NCBI GenBank assembly: GCA_009760855.2 | Contig: WPIO01000009.1 | Location: 7,353,001-7,417,000, forward strand | Direction of reading: 5' to 3' | DNA length: 64,000 nucleotides | DNA from: Cristatella mucedo | Lineage: Eukaryota; Bryozoa; Phylactolaemata; Cristatellidae | Part shown: piece after piece, positions 1 to 13,800 of the stretch | How the letters are laid out: each line of letters opens with the position of its first letter | How positions within the stretch are numbered: the stretch's first letter is position 1 | Made by a program: the position numbers and the translations under genes | The notes under the pieces: model-generated | What the model saw: only the letters and a program-made list of their open reading frames with translations | The model's database searches: none | Told to the model about the DNA's origin: nothing

Positions 1-168
1 ACGAAACGAACCGGCGAGAGCGGTGTATGCGACCGGAAACTGTCGTCGCGCTCGTCAACTCGCGGTCAAAAGCAGAGACGGTAAATGGCGAGCCGGCAAA
101 GCGAGCAGGCGGCGTGACGGCGCTCCGAAGCGCGCGTGCGCGCCGCACGCCGACGCAAGCGCGCTTAC

Positions 169-405
169 TCGAGTTAAGCTGCCTGATGATGAACTCGAGC
201 TGCCTGTTCATGTCCGGCTCGTCGTCACGCAGAAAGCAGCGCAGCATGTCCTCCATGCTCTGCAGGGCGGCGGAAAGAGGCCGCGTGCAAGCGTGCAGAC
301 GGGGCCAGCCAATGGCAGTGGCCGAGCAAGCCGGGCAGGCGGCGAGACTGAGGAGCAGCCTCGTCACCAGGTGGCGTGGGATGCATCGCCGTCTGATCGG
401 GATGA

Positions 406-442
<37 letters not shown>

Positions 443-2615
443 ATGAGCTGTACCCGCTAGCGCTCTCACCATGGCCCGCGCGTGATCGCGTATCAGCGGG
501 ATGCTCAGTATGCTGTACAGGGCACCGTTCACGTACGGCCGTATCTCGTGGTTCTCGTGTCCGAGCAGGTTGCCCAGCACTTTCAGCACCTTCGGCGGCT
601 GCCTGGCGCACTGCTGCTTTCCTGTCACGATCGGCGGCAGCGCGTCAGCTAGCCTCTGCATGCACTCTCGACGATAGTAAGGCTCGATGCAGCCGGCAAT
701 CAAACTATAACAGCTGCATTTGCATCGCATCACCGTCATCCGTCTGCAATTTGCGCGGCGATCACGTGGCAGCAGGCCTGATGGCATGCACTGGCATCCT
801 CTCTAGGGTGGCAAAAGTGCAGCAGCCATATCGGTAATGAATTGGCTAATCAGCGACGCAGCATTGCTCGCATACGGCTGCCGCGAACCTGCGCTCAATG
901 CAATCTTGACGCCTTCCGGCCAGCATAAAGCACTCCTATGGCTCACTGGCGGGCCGGCACGAATGTCAGGTCCCCCATGCTGATGAAAGCTATCTTACGT
1001 TTATGAGGCCCCTACTAGTCACAAAGTAAGCAAGATAAATTAACGTGGTTGCTATTAGAGGTCGGTGAGTGGTCACGGCTGCATTTGAACTCATCTTCAA
1101 TATGTGGGGGTTAAAATCTCGCAAAAACGTTTAGAGCTACTTTCTTTAAATCCCTTTCAAGTCTGTAAGTGCTGCCTGCGAAAGCTCTGTGGCCTCTATG
1201 ACACAACACATGTCTAAGTATTGGTATCGTCAGATTTAGCTCGACACTTGCAAAGACTGTGAGAGAATGCTGTTTGCACTTGGCTGAGAAGAGCGCAGAC
1301 CCCTCATACAAGCAGTTCCCGACAAGTGCTAGCAACAGGAACTGTGTGCACAGTCAAAAGCATAGGTAAACCCTTAAGTACCTGCTGTTCTTAAGCACAG
1401 ATTCATCATCAGAGCCACCGAGTACTCTAAAGTATAGTCGGATAGTGAATCATTATCGTCCAATACGTCAACAAGCCACTCGATGATGCCCTCATCGATC
1501 ATAACGTTTTGCAGCGGTCGCCTACAAATCAAAGAGCATCGTCTAATTGAGCAGAACATCAGGGAAAAGTTCATGTACGATCAATGAATGCAAGACATCG
1601 GACAGATATGACTTCCGGAAATGCACACCGGTCGGCCAACGGTGATTACAGGTTACATGTACATGAGACGCTGGGGATACCAAGGCTTGTTGCAAGCCTA
1701 ATTAAGCAACGCCACTACCCTTTAAAACTACACCAAGAGGCTGGAGTAGCTGCATCTAAGTAAGAATCTTGGCTGTGTAAGCTGTAATTTGCATCGACTT
1801 GCATACGAAATTGCAGGCAGGCCACGCACAGCAGCACAGACCTGAGTACAGCTGCAACAGCAAGTAAAACAGCTTTGCACTCACCGCAGACTGAGTTTCT
1901 GCAGGGCACCGAGAACGTTCTCTCTCGTGATAGAGTCTCTATCATCTGCTTTTAGGTTATCCATTAAAGCTTTCAGCAGGTTTTCATTCTGAGACAGATA
2001 CGTTCTCCCTAAATAAAGAGAATCCCGTACAGAATGTCACACGGCATGTCACGGAACCAGTCTGCTGATCGGGCAGTGCTTTTGATTCACAAATTTGCCC
2101 GAGAGTCCCGACGACTGCAATTAAATGTAACCTCCGGCTTTTCCTTACCTTTGCAAAGCGATGCAAAAGCATTGAACAGCCTTGCAGTGTATTGTCGGAC
2201 GGTATTTTCAGTTGCCCCAAACAGACTGGCAAATCCATTCTACAAAATAAGAACATCCGCATGCTTAAACACGTGAGGCTCCTCGATAATAGCGTGGAGA
2301 AATACACGTCAGCAATAAGTGCGACAAAAAATGGCCCAGCCTTCATGGAGCAGGTCTAACTGGTGCGAGCAGCAGATGACATCCGGTGATTCGGGCCTGT
2401 TTCCTCCTGAAAGAGGTTGGCAGCGAACAAACAGCAACACCACATGCCCATACGCAAATAGTGACACAGAAAAAACAAGCAGCAACTAATGAGGAGCTGC
2501 TGCTGCTGCTGCTGCTGAGGCAAGCAGCAGCAAGTCAAAGTATGCCTCAGTGATCAGTAATAGTAGAACATTAGGTACCATCGCACGATTCAGCCAAACA
2601 TACAGAGAAAGAGGA

Positions 2616-2646
<31 letters not shown>

Positions 2647-5600
2647 AAAAAGAAAGAAAGGCGGAGAGAGAGAGAGAGAGGCGGAGAGAGAAGGAAAAAG
2701 AGACAGGGAGCAACAGAAAGAGCAAGGGGAGATTATGTTAGGAGAGAGTGGGAGAGAAATAGAGCAGAGTCTGGCACATGGACAAGAAAGAATGAAAGAT
2801 AAAGAGGGGCAAATGAGCGCACCAGCGAAGGACAAAAATATGCCGAGCGAGAGATGCCAACGTGTTAAGGTATCCCATTCGGTTTGCACGAGACATGCAA
2901 ATGATAAAAGTGCTCATAGCACGATAGCTTTACGCTCACCAACAGAGTGCAAAACATTAGCAACCTATGGCACAGCTGCTACGGCATTTCATGAAGCCAA
3001 AATAGGGACAAGAACGTTCCTAGTCTGCATCACACATTCAGCAGTGCAACGAGTGCCGACCGCCTCACAAAGAAAGGCCGCCCACACGGATTTCGACCGT
3101 TCACGCAGCTTTCACAGATCCTTGCACTCGGTATGACGAGTCGAGCAAAAAGTACACTATAATGCCAGCCAAAGGCAGCCACTCGATTAGCGCCGCTGGC
3201 ACTGGTACTGGCACGGGTGCTGACACAAGTACTACAAAGATCCACGGCGATCGGTAGGGAAAAGCGCAGCTGCCTAATGCTAAACTGCAGACGGTCACTC
3301 AGTCAACACAAAGCACTGAAGCAGCACACACACCGAGCGTGCCAGCCGGACTCGAATCGCACTGTTCGGACACGTGTCCCGGTGGATATGGCATGCTGCA
3401 CTATTTGAAGAATGCCAAACCATCAAGCACGGTTTGACTTTGTTGTTCAGCACACGTGGCCACTAACAGCAAAAGAGCCAAGACGAATGACGACGTAAAT
3501 ATGCACAAGCGTTAAACTTATAATAGAACAGAATTAGTCGGTCCAACAAACAAACAAGAGCTTACAACACTAAGCAAATACACGTGCTTGGCAGTGGCTC
3601 GTGCACACACGTTTAATCACACAAGGGCTGTCCTGAAGAGCCAGTACATGGGAATGAAGAGCCATGGTATCTAACACTTCGGTTAGGGAGAAACTACAGC
3701 TTAGGAAGACTGCATTATTCCTGATACAATGAGCTCAAAATCTTCAGGAACAGATGATGCATCCACATACCCTACAGCCATTCTCAGCACGACACGACAG
3801 CGGACAAAATGCTGTTGCTTGTTTTATCTCAGGACTCATTTACTGTCGATCAGCGATTTCAATCTGAAAATGCTCTAGATGATGCAAATGCATGACTTTC
3901 ATATGTTCATAATCGAAACTCGTGAGCTGTGCCCGTGATCTAGAATTTAGAGTGACACCAAGTAATCAATAAACGATACAGTATCTTGCAGTGTCTTGCC
4001 AAATAGGATCCATGCAAAGACAGTCACTCATTATCTACCACCACAATTACGACCACCTTAAGGTGACTCAACGACAGGAACAACTGCTCCCAACCTACAT
4101 GCCAAACGGCCCACGACTTCATGAAGTAATCTCCAGCCACACTCAACGTGCCAGTTCCTCGGGACATACGACAGGAAAAACAGCAGAAGGCAGCTATAAA
4201 GGGTAATTCGTACGGCCGCACCTGCAGATGAGGACATGTGGAGCCGCACAGCGCAATGGTAAAGGCAATCTTGTGAAGCAATCTTCTAGCCCCAATAAAG
4301 GCAGCAGCGTATCTACCACAGAATGCCCGGTTGTAGCAGTCGTTAAAAAGCAGCTGTCGAAAATTTAGACCGCCAGCAGAATTTGAGCTTGGAACTTCAA
4401 GTGACAGAAACTGCGACAGCTACCATTAGGCCATCGAGGTCGTCCATCGCATAGCTGCTCCACAAACAAAAGCCCACATTGTAATAAAATTGCCTGCACC
4501 GCTGCCGATCGACACATGGGGTGGCAAAAGCACTTACCTTGTAAATGCTGCTTTTCTCACAACAGAGAACATCGTGCTTGATGAAGGTGGTGAGTACTTG
4601 ATCTCTTTCGGCAGGAGGCGATCGAGTTAACTTCTAGGAAATGTAAAACAGAGTGGACTAGGCAGCGTGAAACATGCAGCGATGCTTGAGAATCGGCCAG
4701 GCGCACTTAGTTAGCCAGTCGACACCTACCCATCGAAGAGCTTGCAGAAGAAAGGCCCTGTCTCTGTCATCTCCCTCGGTGAGTATGTACTTAATTTTTT
4801 CAAAATCGAGGTGCTGAACATTGAATATATCCTCAAGTGGTTCGTGCGGTACTGCACTCTCAGAGGCGATCGAGGCACGAAGAGCTTTAGAAGCAGTACC
4901 GGGTCGGTTGAAATCGACGCTCGTGCTTTGCCTTAGCTGATTACTAAACAAACGCTGGCACATCGTCTGCAGGAATTCGGGTGTCACCTAAACACGACAC
5001 AAACAATAACCTACCTAATCATCACGAGCAAGGGTTAGAAGCAGGGATCGTCATGGCTGGAGAAACACCGCTGATTGTTCATCAATATAGGACATTGCAC
5101 AAACCCTCGAGACATAAAGAAAGAACCAAGATCTATTTTATTTTGTGTATCCTCAAGCCCGATTTAATTTAGAGCTCTCAGATCAACTAACACCGCGGAG
5201 TCCAAGCCTTGGCTGCAAGACTAAGGGCCGTGAAAGCCCAGGAGGTAATGTGCTTGCTCTTCACTACCCAGGTCGTGGGTTCGAATCCTGCAGTAGAAGA
5301 CCCTTTATTGCCAACTGCAAGCAGTGGTGATAGCCGCTAAAAATCTTCTGCCGCTATTCAAATGAGGTTGCTGAATCAGGAAAAAAAAGGAATGACTGCT
5401 GGTGATAAAAGTTGTCCGTGATCTTAAATTGCTAGAACTCACTCCTTCCACAATGCTCGTGCAATTACCATATCTGTCTTTCGTACTTAGTTGCCCATTT
5501 GGTCTTCCTCCCATTCTGCTTTCAACCATTCAACGTGTAAGCAGCAAAAAAACTGGGTGGAAGAGTAGTCTGAATTGAGTTATGACAACGTGTGCCACCC

Positions 5601-8600
5601 TGCTTATTAGACTCTGGCATCTGGCTACAGGCCATCTCAACTTCAGCACTTGAGTCAAGGCATAGGTTACCTGCAGCAGGTCACCATCATCTGCCAAATT
5701 CCCCAAGCACGAGCCTGTTTCTGGTGACCTGCCCACCATTACAGTGGTCCCCTGCTAGGGGATGTGCAGCCATGGTCTCAGACCTTCCCAAGGGCAATCA
5801 TGCCCCTGAAGCAAGCATTCCACCCAGGTTGAACATAGAAGGGTCTCAGAGCAGTTATATACGTCACTTTGAGACCAATGACTAATACGAGTGTCAAAAA
5901 CTAAAATTGAAGGCATGAATCCGTCAAACAAACACAGAGAGCTGCTTCATTTTTCTGTGTTTTGGTAAGTAGAACAAATATTATATACAGCACACAGAAT
6001 CACACACAGCATATAGATAGAAAAAATGTAGGGGAGGTAACTCCAAAGAAGATAAGTATACATTGTACGAGTGTCTAAATGAGCTTTTAGTCGGCAAATG
6101 GTACAGCAAACCTAAGACCAAACCATATCATTGGGGGTAATAATAGGAATAATAATAATACACCTTTGTAGTGCCCTAAGGCAGCTCAATCTTCTTTTAA
6201 TAATAATAATAATATTATTATTATTACACTAGATAAAGCACACACAGAGAACTCAATCTCTTTCTAGGCGCTTAACAATTGCTGCAAAGGATGCATGATC
6301 GAATGCTTAGTGGTAGCATGCTCAATAAACAACAAGAATAACATGGCTAGGGGTGATATTACAGGGTCAGCATGCAAGCCATACACAGTTTCAGCACATA
6401 AAGGACGAATCACAGGGACACATTAAATGTGAGAAATAGATGCATTTTAGTTTCTGTTTAAATGTGGTCAAGTCAGGATATGTCACGACGCAAGTCGGGA
6501 GTGAGTTTCAGGATTTCGGAGCATACGAACTAAAGGCACGGTATCCCAAGGATGTGAGTTTCAGGATTTCGGAGCATACGAACTAAAGGCACGGTATCCC
6601 AAGGATTTGAGGTATAGGTAAGAAGTTAGATTCCGAAACGCAGGTGGTACGATGCTTAGCCTGGTGGGGGAGTAGATCTGATAGGTAAGCTGGAGCCAAA
6701 GAATAAAGGGACCTGAAAGTGAGTGACAGAACCTTGAAGTCAATGCGTTGCTTGACTGGGAGCCAGTGCAGGTCGGCGAGAAGTGGCGTGATGTGGCAAC
6801 TGTTACGCTCACGACAGACAAGCCTAGCTGCAGAGTTTTGCACCAGCTGTAAAGTTCCTCATTGCACAGGTGAGTAGACCTGCAAGCAGTAAGTTGCAGA
6901 AGTCAGGATGTCACAAATGCATGGACCAATTTAGTTGTGAGATCCTTGTCTAAACAAGCCCGAGTTTTAGCAATGTTATATAGCTGAAAGTAGGCAGACT
7001 TGACTGTGGAGCTGATGTGGTCGTCTAATTGAAAGGTCACTTTAGAACATGACACCTACATTTCGCGAAGATTCAACAAGACGCATGCTGGCAGAGCCGA
7101 TTTTGAGCGTTAGCCTTTCCAACTTCTGAATCACACTTGGTTTGCCCATAACTAGTAAGTTGGTTTTTATCCCCATTCAATTTAAGAAAATTTGCTGCCA
7201 TCGATGTGCGCATGTCACCAATGCATGCAGCAAGAGAGTTAAAAGACAATTCAAGCAGGCTGGAAACTAAGCGCATCAACTGACTGGCGGCAGCAAAATG
7301 CACGATTGCAGCAAGCAGAAGGACATAAAGGACAATTGACACGAACAGAGCAAATACTTTTTGAGAAACACGTGCTTTTAAGCTTCCATAAACACGTCGG
7401 AAAGTCGACGGACGTCGCGATATCAGTCGGTAGCAAACTCTGGCCGTTGGAGCATGGGAGCTGCAGGCATGATGTCTAAAGTACACAAGGTTGGTTGGAG
7501 TGACAGCTAAATGACCTGAGTCAGAGGTGCTGTGTGTGGTACTCTGCCACCACCGTTCAGTGATGACGATGATCAGGGCCAGGCATGACCTAGCCCTCCA
7601 CCGTTTAGGGACCTGCCGGATCATATTTGGCAATAGCCGACCATTGATGACGAGCTCGTTGAGGCTATCGACAGCCCACTACAGCCGGGCCTTGTTGTCG
7701 CAGATGGAACCACTGCTGTCATCGAAGACGTGGCCATTCCATTTGAAAGCAACGAGGATAAAATATACGTCATTTTCATAGCGCCCCAACAGAACTTCGG
7801 GCACATTACGCATGTCTCGGGGCTCAAGCCAACGTCCTTGGCCGTTAAAGGAGAGCACGTCACCTCTGGGCCAAACTAGAGTCGCCCTCGAGACAGCTGC
7901 AGACTGCAAGCTCATTAAGTGTGTATGCATCGCGAAAGAAAATCTTGCGAAAGGGGGCAGAAAACAGAAGAAGTGCTGCCAGATGTGCTGCACATCTTTG
8001 CCACACACCCAGCAAACAAGCTTCTCTTGGCGAGCCAGTGAGCAACCGGAAGCTCCTCTGGAAGTTCTGAGTCATCGGTGCGATTACAGGCAGACTTGGT
8101 GTGGGATAAATTCTCTGCGGGTGAAGGCAACCATGCCATCTGTCGTTCGGCAAGCCACCGCCCAGCATGCAGGAGGATGGTGTGAAGAAGAGAGGGGGCG
8201 GAACCTCACAACAACCATGACCTTGTATATATTGTGCACATCTATAATGATTACACGTGGATAGGTAAGGCAGAGCAAATGTATGAGGGGACCCACAAGT
8301 CAGTAACACTGCTTTGAAGTCAATATATATGTCGATAGGGATGTGATACAAATCCAGGAAAAGTGGTAAATTATGGCAGTTTTTATGCTTCCGACAAACA
8401 GAGCCTAGCTGTCAAGTTTAGCACCCAACTGTCAGCATCCAATTGCACAGGCAAAAAGACCTGTCATGGGTGACATACATAAGTCTAGATGGGATGCCAC
8501 AGATGCACGAATCAGTTCGGTCTGTAGCAACCTTCTCAAAGCAAGCCCGATTTTTGGACTGTTATGCAGCTGAAAGTAGGCAGACTTGATTATGAAGTTC

Positions 8601-10849
8601 ATTTTGATTTTGAAGTTCATTTCATTTCATTTTGAAAAACGGCAAATGGCAACTAGATCCCGTGCAGCTGTTACAGAGGATATCCTGACCAAGCGAATTT
8701 TGAAGTTTAGATTGTCAAGTTTCTGAGTCACAGTAGGCTTGCTCGAAAGTTAGTTTTAACGTCATTCAATCTGGAAAATTTGCTGGCATTCAAGTACGAA
8801 TGCAGACACATCCAGCAAGGGAGCTGAGAGAGTTTATGGTGCAGGAATTGTAGGGAGGGATCAAAGATCAGGTTAACCTGTGTGCTTTCTGCATGGAAAT
8901 AAACGAAAGCCCAGATTATACTAGCGACTATATCGCCAAAAGGGAGATGTAGCAGTATCCCATACTTCTTAAATGCTTGCCAGATGACCATTGGCTACTG
9001 ATGTCCATGCTCTGAACCCCCTCTCTCCACTGAGATGATAACCGTAATACTAAGGTATTACGGTTTAACGCCCTAGGAGAACTAAATCCCTTTCTCGGCA
9101 CTTTACATGTAAGCCGGAAAGGAAGCACGTCGGATGCTTAGTGACAATATGCACAGTATCAGCATGCATGCGATGGGCGCACAAAGGAAAATGCACATGA
9201 ACCGAGCAGATACTTCGAGGAGCTGATTCGTTTTCAGCTTCTTTTTAAATGTCAAGTCAGGGGATGTCTTGCCGTTAGTCAGCAGCAAGTTTCGGGCTTT
9301 TAGAGCATAGGAACCGAAGGCGCAAAGCAAACTCTCTAAAAGATTTGAGGTCGGTCAGAGGCTCAGCAAAACGACTTGAGTCAGAAGAGCATGTGGTAGG
9401 ATGTGACGCCTGATTAGCGATATCTCAGATAGGTGTTCCAAATCAAGAGAATGAAGAAACCTAAGTGAGTGACAGACCCTTGCAGTCGAAATGCTGCTTG
9501 ATAGGGAGAACCTTGAAGTCGAGACACTGCTCGATGGGGAGCCGCTGCAGGTCGGAAAGAAGTGGCATAATGTGGAAGTTGCATTATTCTCGAAAGACGA
9601 GCCTGGCTGCCAAGTTATGCACCATCAGTGACTGTTTCATAGCATGTGCATAAAGTCGTACCACTAGAGAGCTACATAAGTCTAGATGCAATGTCGCAAT
9701 GCACAGACTAACTGGACTGTGGTACCATTATCTAAGCACATCCGAATGTTCCTTCTCAGCCCTTTGTAAGGCCTCAAGTCTCGATAAGGACGCATTATAG
9801 AATAAAGGAAATAAGGATCTTGTAAGGAATACTGTGAACTTTGCAACAAAAGGATCAAAAGACTCAATCACATTGTATTACATTCGACTGCACTTGAGAA
9901 AGAAATCATCACAACACACTCGTAAAGACAAATTTACAAAAGGCCCGGAGAACTCTCATCAGCAATACCACAATGGTAAGCGTGCAGGCACCCTGTTCCA
10001 TCTGCCCACCATTTGAGTAGTCCCCTGCTATATATAATTATATATAATTAATTTATATAGCGCCCAAAGAGAACTTAATCTCTATTCAGGTGCACACCTC
10101 GGGGCTCGAGCCCACGACCTCAGTCAGACCTTGGTCGGGCGAGCACCTTAACCGCTAGACCAAACCAGCTCGGCGCTAGGCATGAACACCCGTGGTCTCA
10201 GATCTACCCAAGGGCAATCACACCACCAAAAATATAATATAATTGAGGGTGACTCATCGAGCAAAATAGATCTGCTATAGCCATCGTTTTCGGAGCAATG
10301 ACTATTGTAAACGTCAAACAAAGAAAGAGACTTCTGTAGTCCACCAACTGTTTGCTGCCGAATGCTATACACAGCTACTTCAGGCTGTATATTGCTGCAA
10401 AGTTGTGCTACACTTTCTCTAGCAGCGCTGAGGACTACTTACTGGTCGACCTTGAATGGTTGATTCAAGGGCATCGATAAGGTCTGCAGTGATACCGATA
10501 AGGTTATGATAATCAGCCTAAAAGTTTAGATTAAACCATGTCAATGCCAGTACAGCAAGGATGAACCAAAAAAAGCAACAGTCAAATTAAATGAAGAGCG
10601 CTCCAGTAAGCGATTAACTCTGTCTAGACAGGTGCAACTAACCAAGAAGCCCTGGGAGCATCTCTATAAATACGTATCCAGAAGTGGTATCCTTCACATA
10701 GGCTCAACAAGGCCTGTCCAGCTGTGAGCAATCATCAAGACAGCATCAAGCACAACATTCAGTGTTCCAAAATAGAAAATAATCCACCAGTACAGTAATA
10801 GGATATACAGGACCCTGAAAAATCCATGCACGAGGGGATGACTACAAAC

Positions 10850-10880
<31 letters not shown>

Positions 10881-13800
10881 ACTTGATAAAGCACCCTCAA
10901 GAGAACTCAATCTCTTTGTAGATGCTTTACATTTGCTGCAAAGGAAACGCGATCGAATGGTTAGTAATAGCATGCTCAATAAACAACAAGAATAACATGG
11001 TTATGGGTGACATGCACAGGGTCAGCATCCAAGAGTGATTAGTGGCAGTATTCACAGTGTCAGCACACATAAGCACATAAAGGAGGAATCACAGGGACCC
11101 ACTAAATGCTGTGCTAAATGGGGGTTTTTAATTTATTTTTAAATGTTGTCAAGTCAGGGGACTCCGTGAAGCCTCAACCATTCATGTTTCATCAAATCAA
11201 GGCCAAAAGTGCTATCAGTTGGTTTAGTTAATACGAGGAAGAATTATATCGGGCAAGTTATGTGATCTGGCTCCTCGGTTTGTCAACTTGCCGTCTTGGC
11301 TTTAAGCAGGTTCAGAAAATGTGCCGCTTATCGAAAGATAGTTCTTTGTGGCACCATCAGAAGAAATCAAAGTAGCATGCAGTTCATTTGCCAAGTGTGC
11401 ACCACAATAAAAAATTAGTCTCAACTACTGCATTGGACAATTACTTAGAAATGGTCCAGATTTGATACATCCGGTTAGGCACATTCACATACGTAAGCCA
11501 GACACAGTTTGAAATTATGCAAAGTTAGAGTGAGAAACAACTCAACTGCGGTTCACGTGGAATGAGCTATACACCTGTACAAAACCCTAACGTGTTTCGT
11601 CCAACATCTGATATGTCAAAACTATGGTGATTTCATGCAATAAAAATGTCAGTTGAGACTGCAAGATAGAAATTCAATTGAGTAAACCTACTTGGCACAC
11701 CTAACGAATCAAGGCGTGCGCAACAGTTCAAAAAGATAATTCCTTGTTCATGAAAAAAGTACCGTTGTGTATGTAGTTGGTTCTTTTTACTACTCTGGAA
11801 TTTCTTTCATCGTTTTCGAACCGAGTCTGGAATACGGCTGCACATGAGCAAAATTGCCTGCTTCGAAACCTCTATTGTTGTCCAGCTTATGTCCGACACT
11901 TATGTCATTACGAAGCTATTTTAGATATGGGAATACCTGATATTTATCCAATACACCTTACTTTGTGGTATTCTGACGATGCTACAAAATTACCTTTATC
12001 GAAATGTCGAAAGCTAGTAGCTGCTTTTGAGACTGCCAAAAAGCAGGCTCATTTCCCACGCTTTTTTGCGCCTTGTAAGCAACCGAGAGGCTGGCACGAG
12101 GCACACACCCATCGTTTGGCAATCTCGAATAAATCCCTCTGTACTTCGAGAGTCGGCACGGCATGCACGACCTCCGCACAGTCAGTGTCACGCAGCATAA
12201 AAACTACCGCCTCCCGAAGCCCTAATGACGCAACCAGCGATATCTACACAGCAAGTTTGCCGATGGCAGGAATTACAAACGGAACTGTTAAGCAGCCACA
12301 CCCACACCCGCGCTATGACGTTTGGTACTTAGTGTCGTGGAGGCCACATGTCGGTATTGATTCGGTTCGCTCGTTGCTCGTCCTCCCCCCTCAATCGCTC
12401 CTCCCTCGTGCCAGCCCCTGCAAGAAACCACGAGGTGCAGCTCGTGGCAAGCAAACCAGACTTTCGGCCACGACACGACCAAAGACTCCTCTTCAGATAG
12501 AGTCGATTTACATAGTCAACAGATCTCTCGCAGCACTCGGCGCTACAAGCGAGATCACCACTTGCCAGCTTTCGACAGGTTGCTTAATGTGACAAACAAG
12601 AAAGCGAGTGGCAGACCACGCTCACAGGAGTCGAAAACCGGGGGGGGGGGGGGGGGGAGAGGTGGAGGGCAGGGCAGCTGTAGATGCCCCACGAAAAAGC
12701 GGCAGCCAGCTGAAGCAGGCAGTCGGTACAAACAACTCACCGTGCACCAGCCCGAAAGCCCAAGGTCACCAGCCTGCCCATCCAAGGTCACCAGCACAGA
12801 GGCAGCCATCTCTGGCAGGTGGAGACAAGCACAGAAACAAGCACGGGGAGGGGTGAGAGCGAACCTGCAGCTTTTGATTTTTCCGGCTGTACGCCAGCAC
12901 CTTCTTTTCGCTGTCGAGCGCCTGGTGACGCGCTTCCTCCTGAATAGCTTTCAGACCTACGTCATAAGCAGAGAAGTGCGCATATCAGAGGTAGCACCGT
13001 CTGCTATCCTCCATGTATGTGCTGCTGACGCCACACACCGCCCCCTTCCAGTCGCGGTGGTGCTGCTGCTGCTGGTGCTGCTGCTGCTGCAACCATGCCA
13101 GCAGCCCGCTTACCTCCACCGGTAAGTGCCACTTGGAACATCTCTAGAAGTCGAGGCATGTCCCGGGCTGTGGTGAGAGCGGACGACAAGAAGCCCTCCA
13201 GACGGCGCTGCAGCTGAGGGGCCCAGTCGTCCTGTGGTAGGTAATATAAAAAAATATATAATTCATTTGTATAGCGCCCCAAGAGAACTAAATCTCTGTT
13301 CAGGCGCTTCACATATGCCTCAGGGCTCGAGCCCACGACCTCAGCCAGACGTTGGTCAGGTCGAGCACCTTAACCGCTGGACCAACCCAGCTCGCATATA
13401 TGCTGCAAGGCTGCATTGGGCGACGAGCGACTCTCGGGCAGCGGCCGCTCGAAACAGCAAGGACGCTAGAAATGACAGCCTGAGAAGAGACCGACAGACA
13501 GACACAAAGAGAGGAGGAAAGACAGAGGAATAAAGCCAGAGACGATGACAGAGCACACAATCGTAGACTTCCAAGCATTCTGCCTGGCGGTGAATGCCAA
13601 TGCACTTCATGGCGGCTTTTCTGCCGCCATGAAGTGACCCGTGAAGCTCTCGCGCACACACACACACACACAAGTCGTTCGGCTCACCTCAAATAATTCT
13701 TTGAAGTACGGGTGACTCTTTGGACTCGGAATGAAAGGAAGGGCATAGAATGAGAGGAACTCTGTCGTCTGGCTGAGATTTTGACCCCTAGTTTCCAAGT

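Noticed and set aside
1-168. Further ARMC9 coding exon at the window start
   Set aside because: This is the beginning of the intron after exon 14; the next exon, in the poorly conserved tail, could not be identified.
409-441. Polyglutamine tract in ARMC9
   Set aside because: Good donor at 469 and acceptor at 260 place the CAG run inside an intron, and the spliced product matches human ARMC9 across the junction.
11777-12592. Open frame of 271 codons on the plus strand in ARMC9 intron 6
   Set aside because: It begins at TTG, not ATG; the composition is unlike a known protein, there is no splice or family support, and it lies opposite ARMC9.
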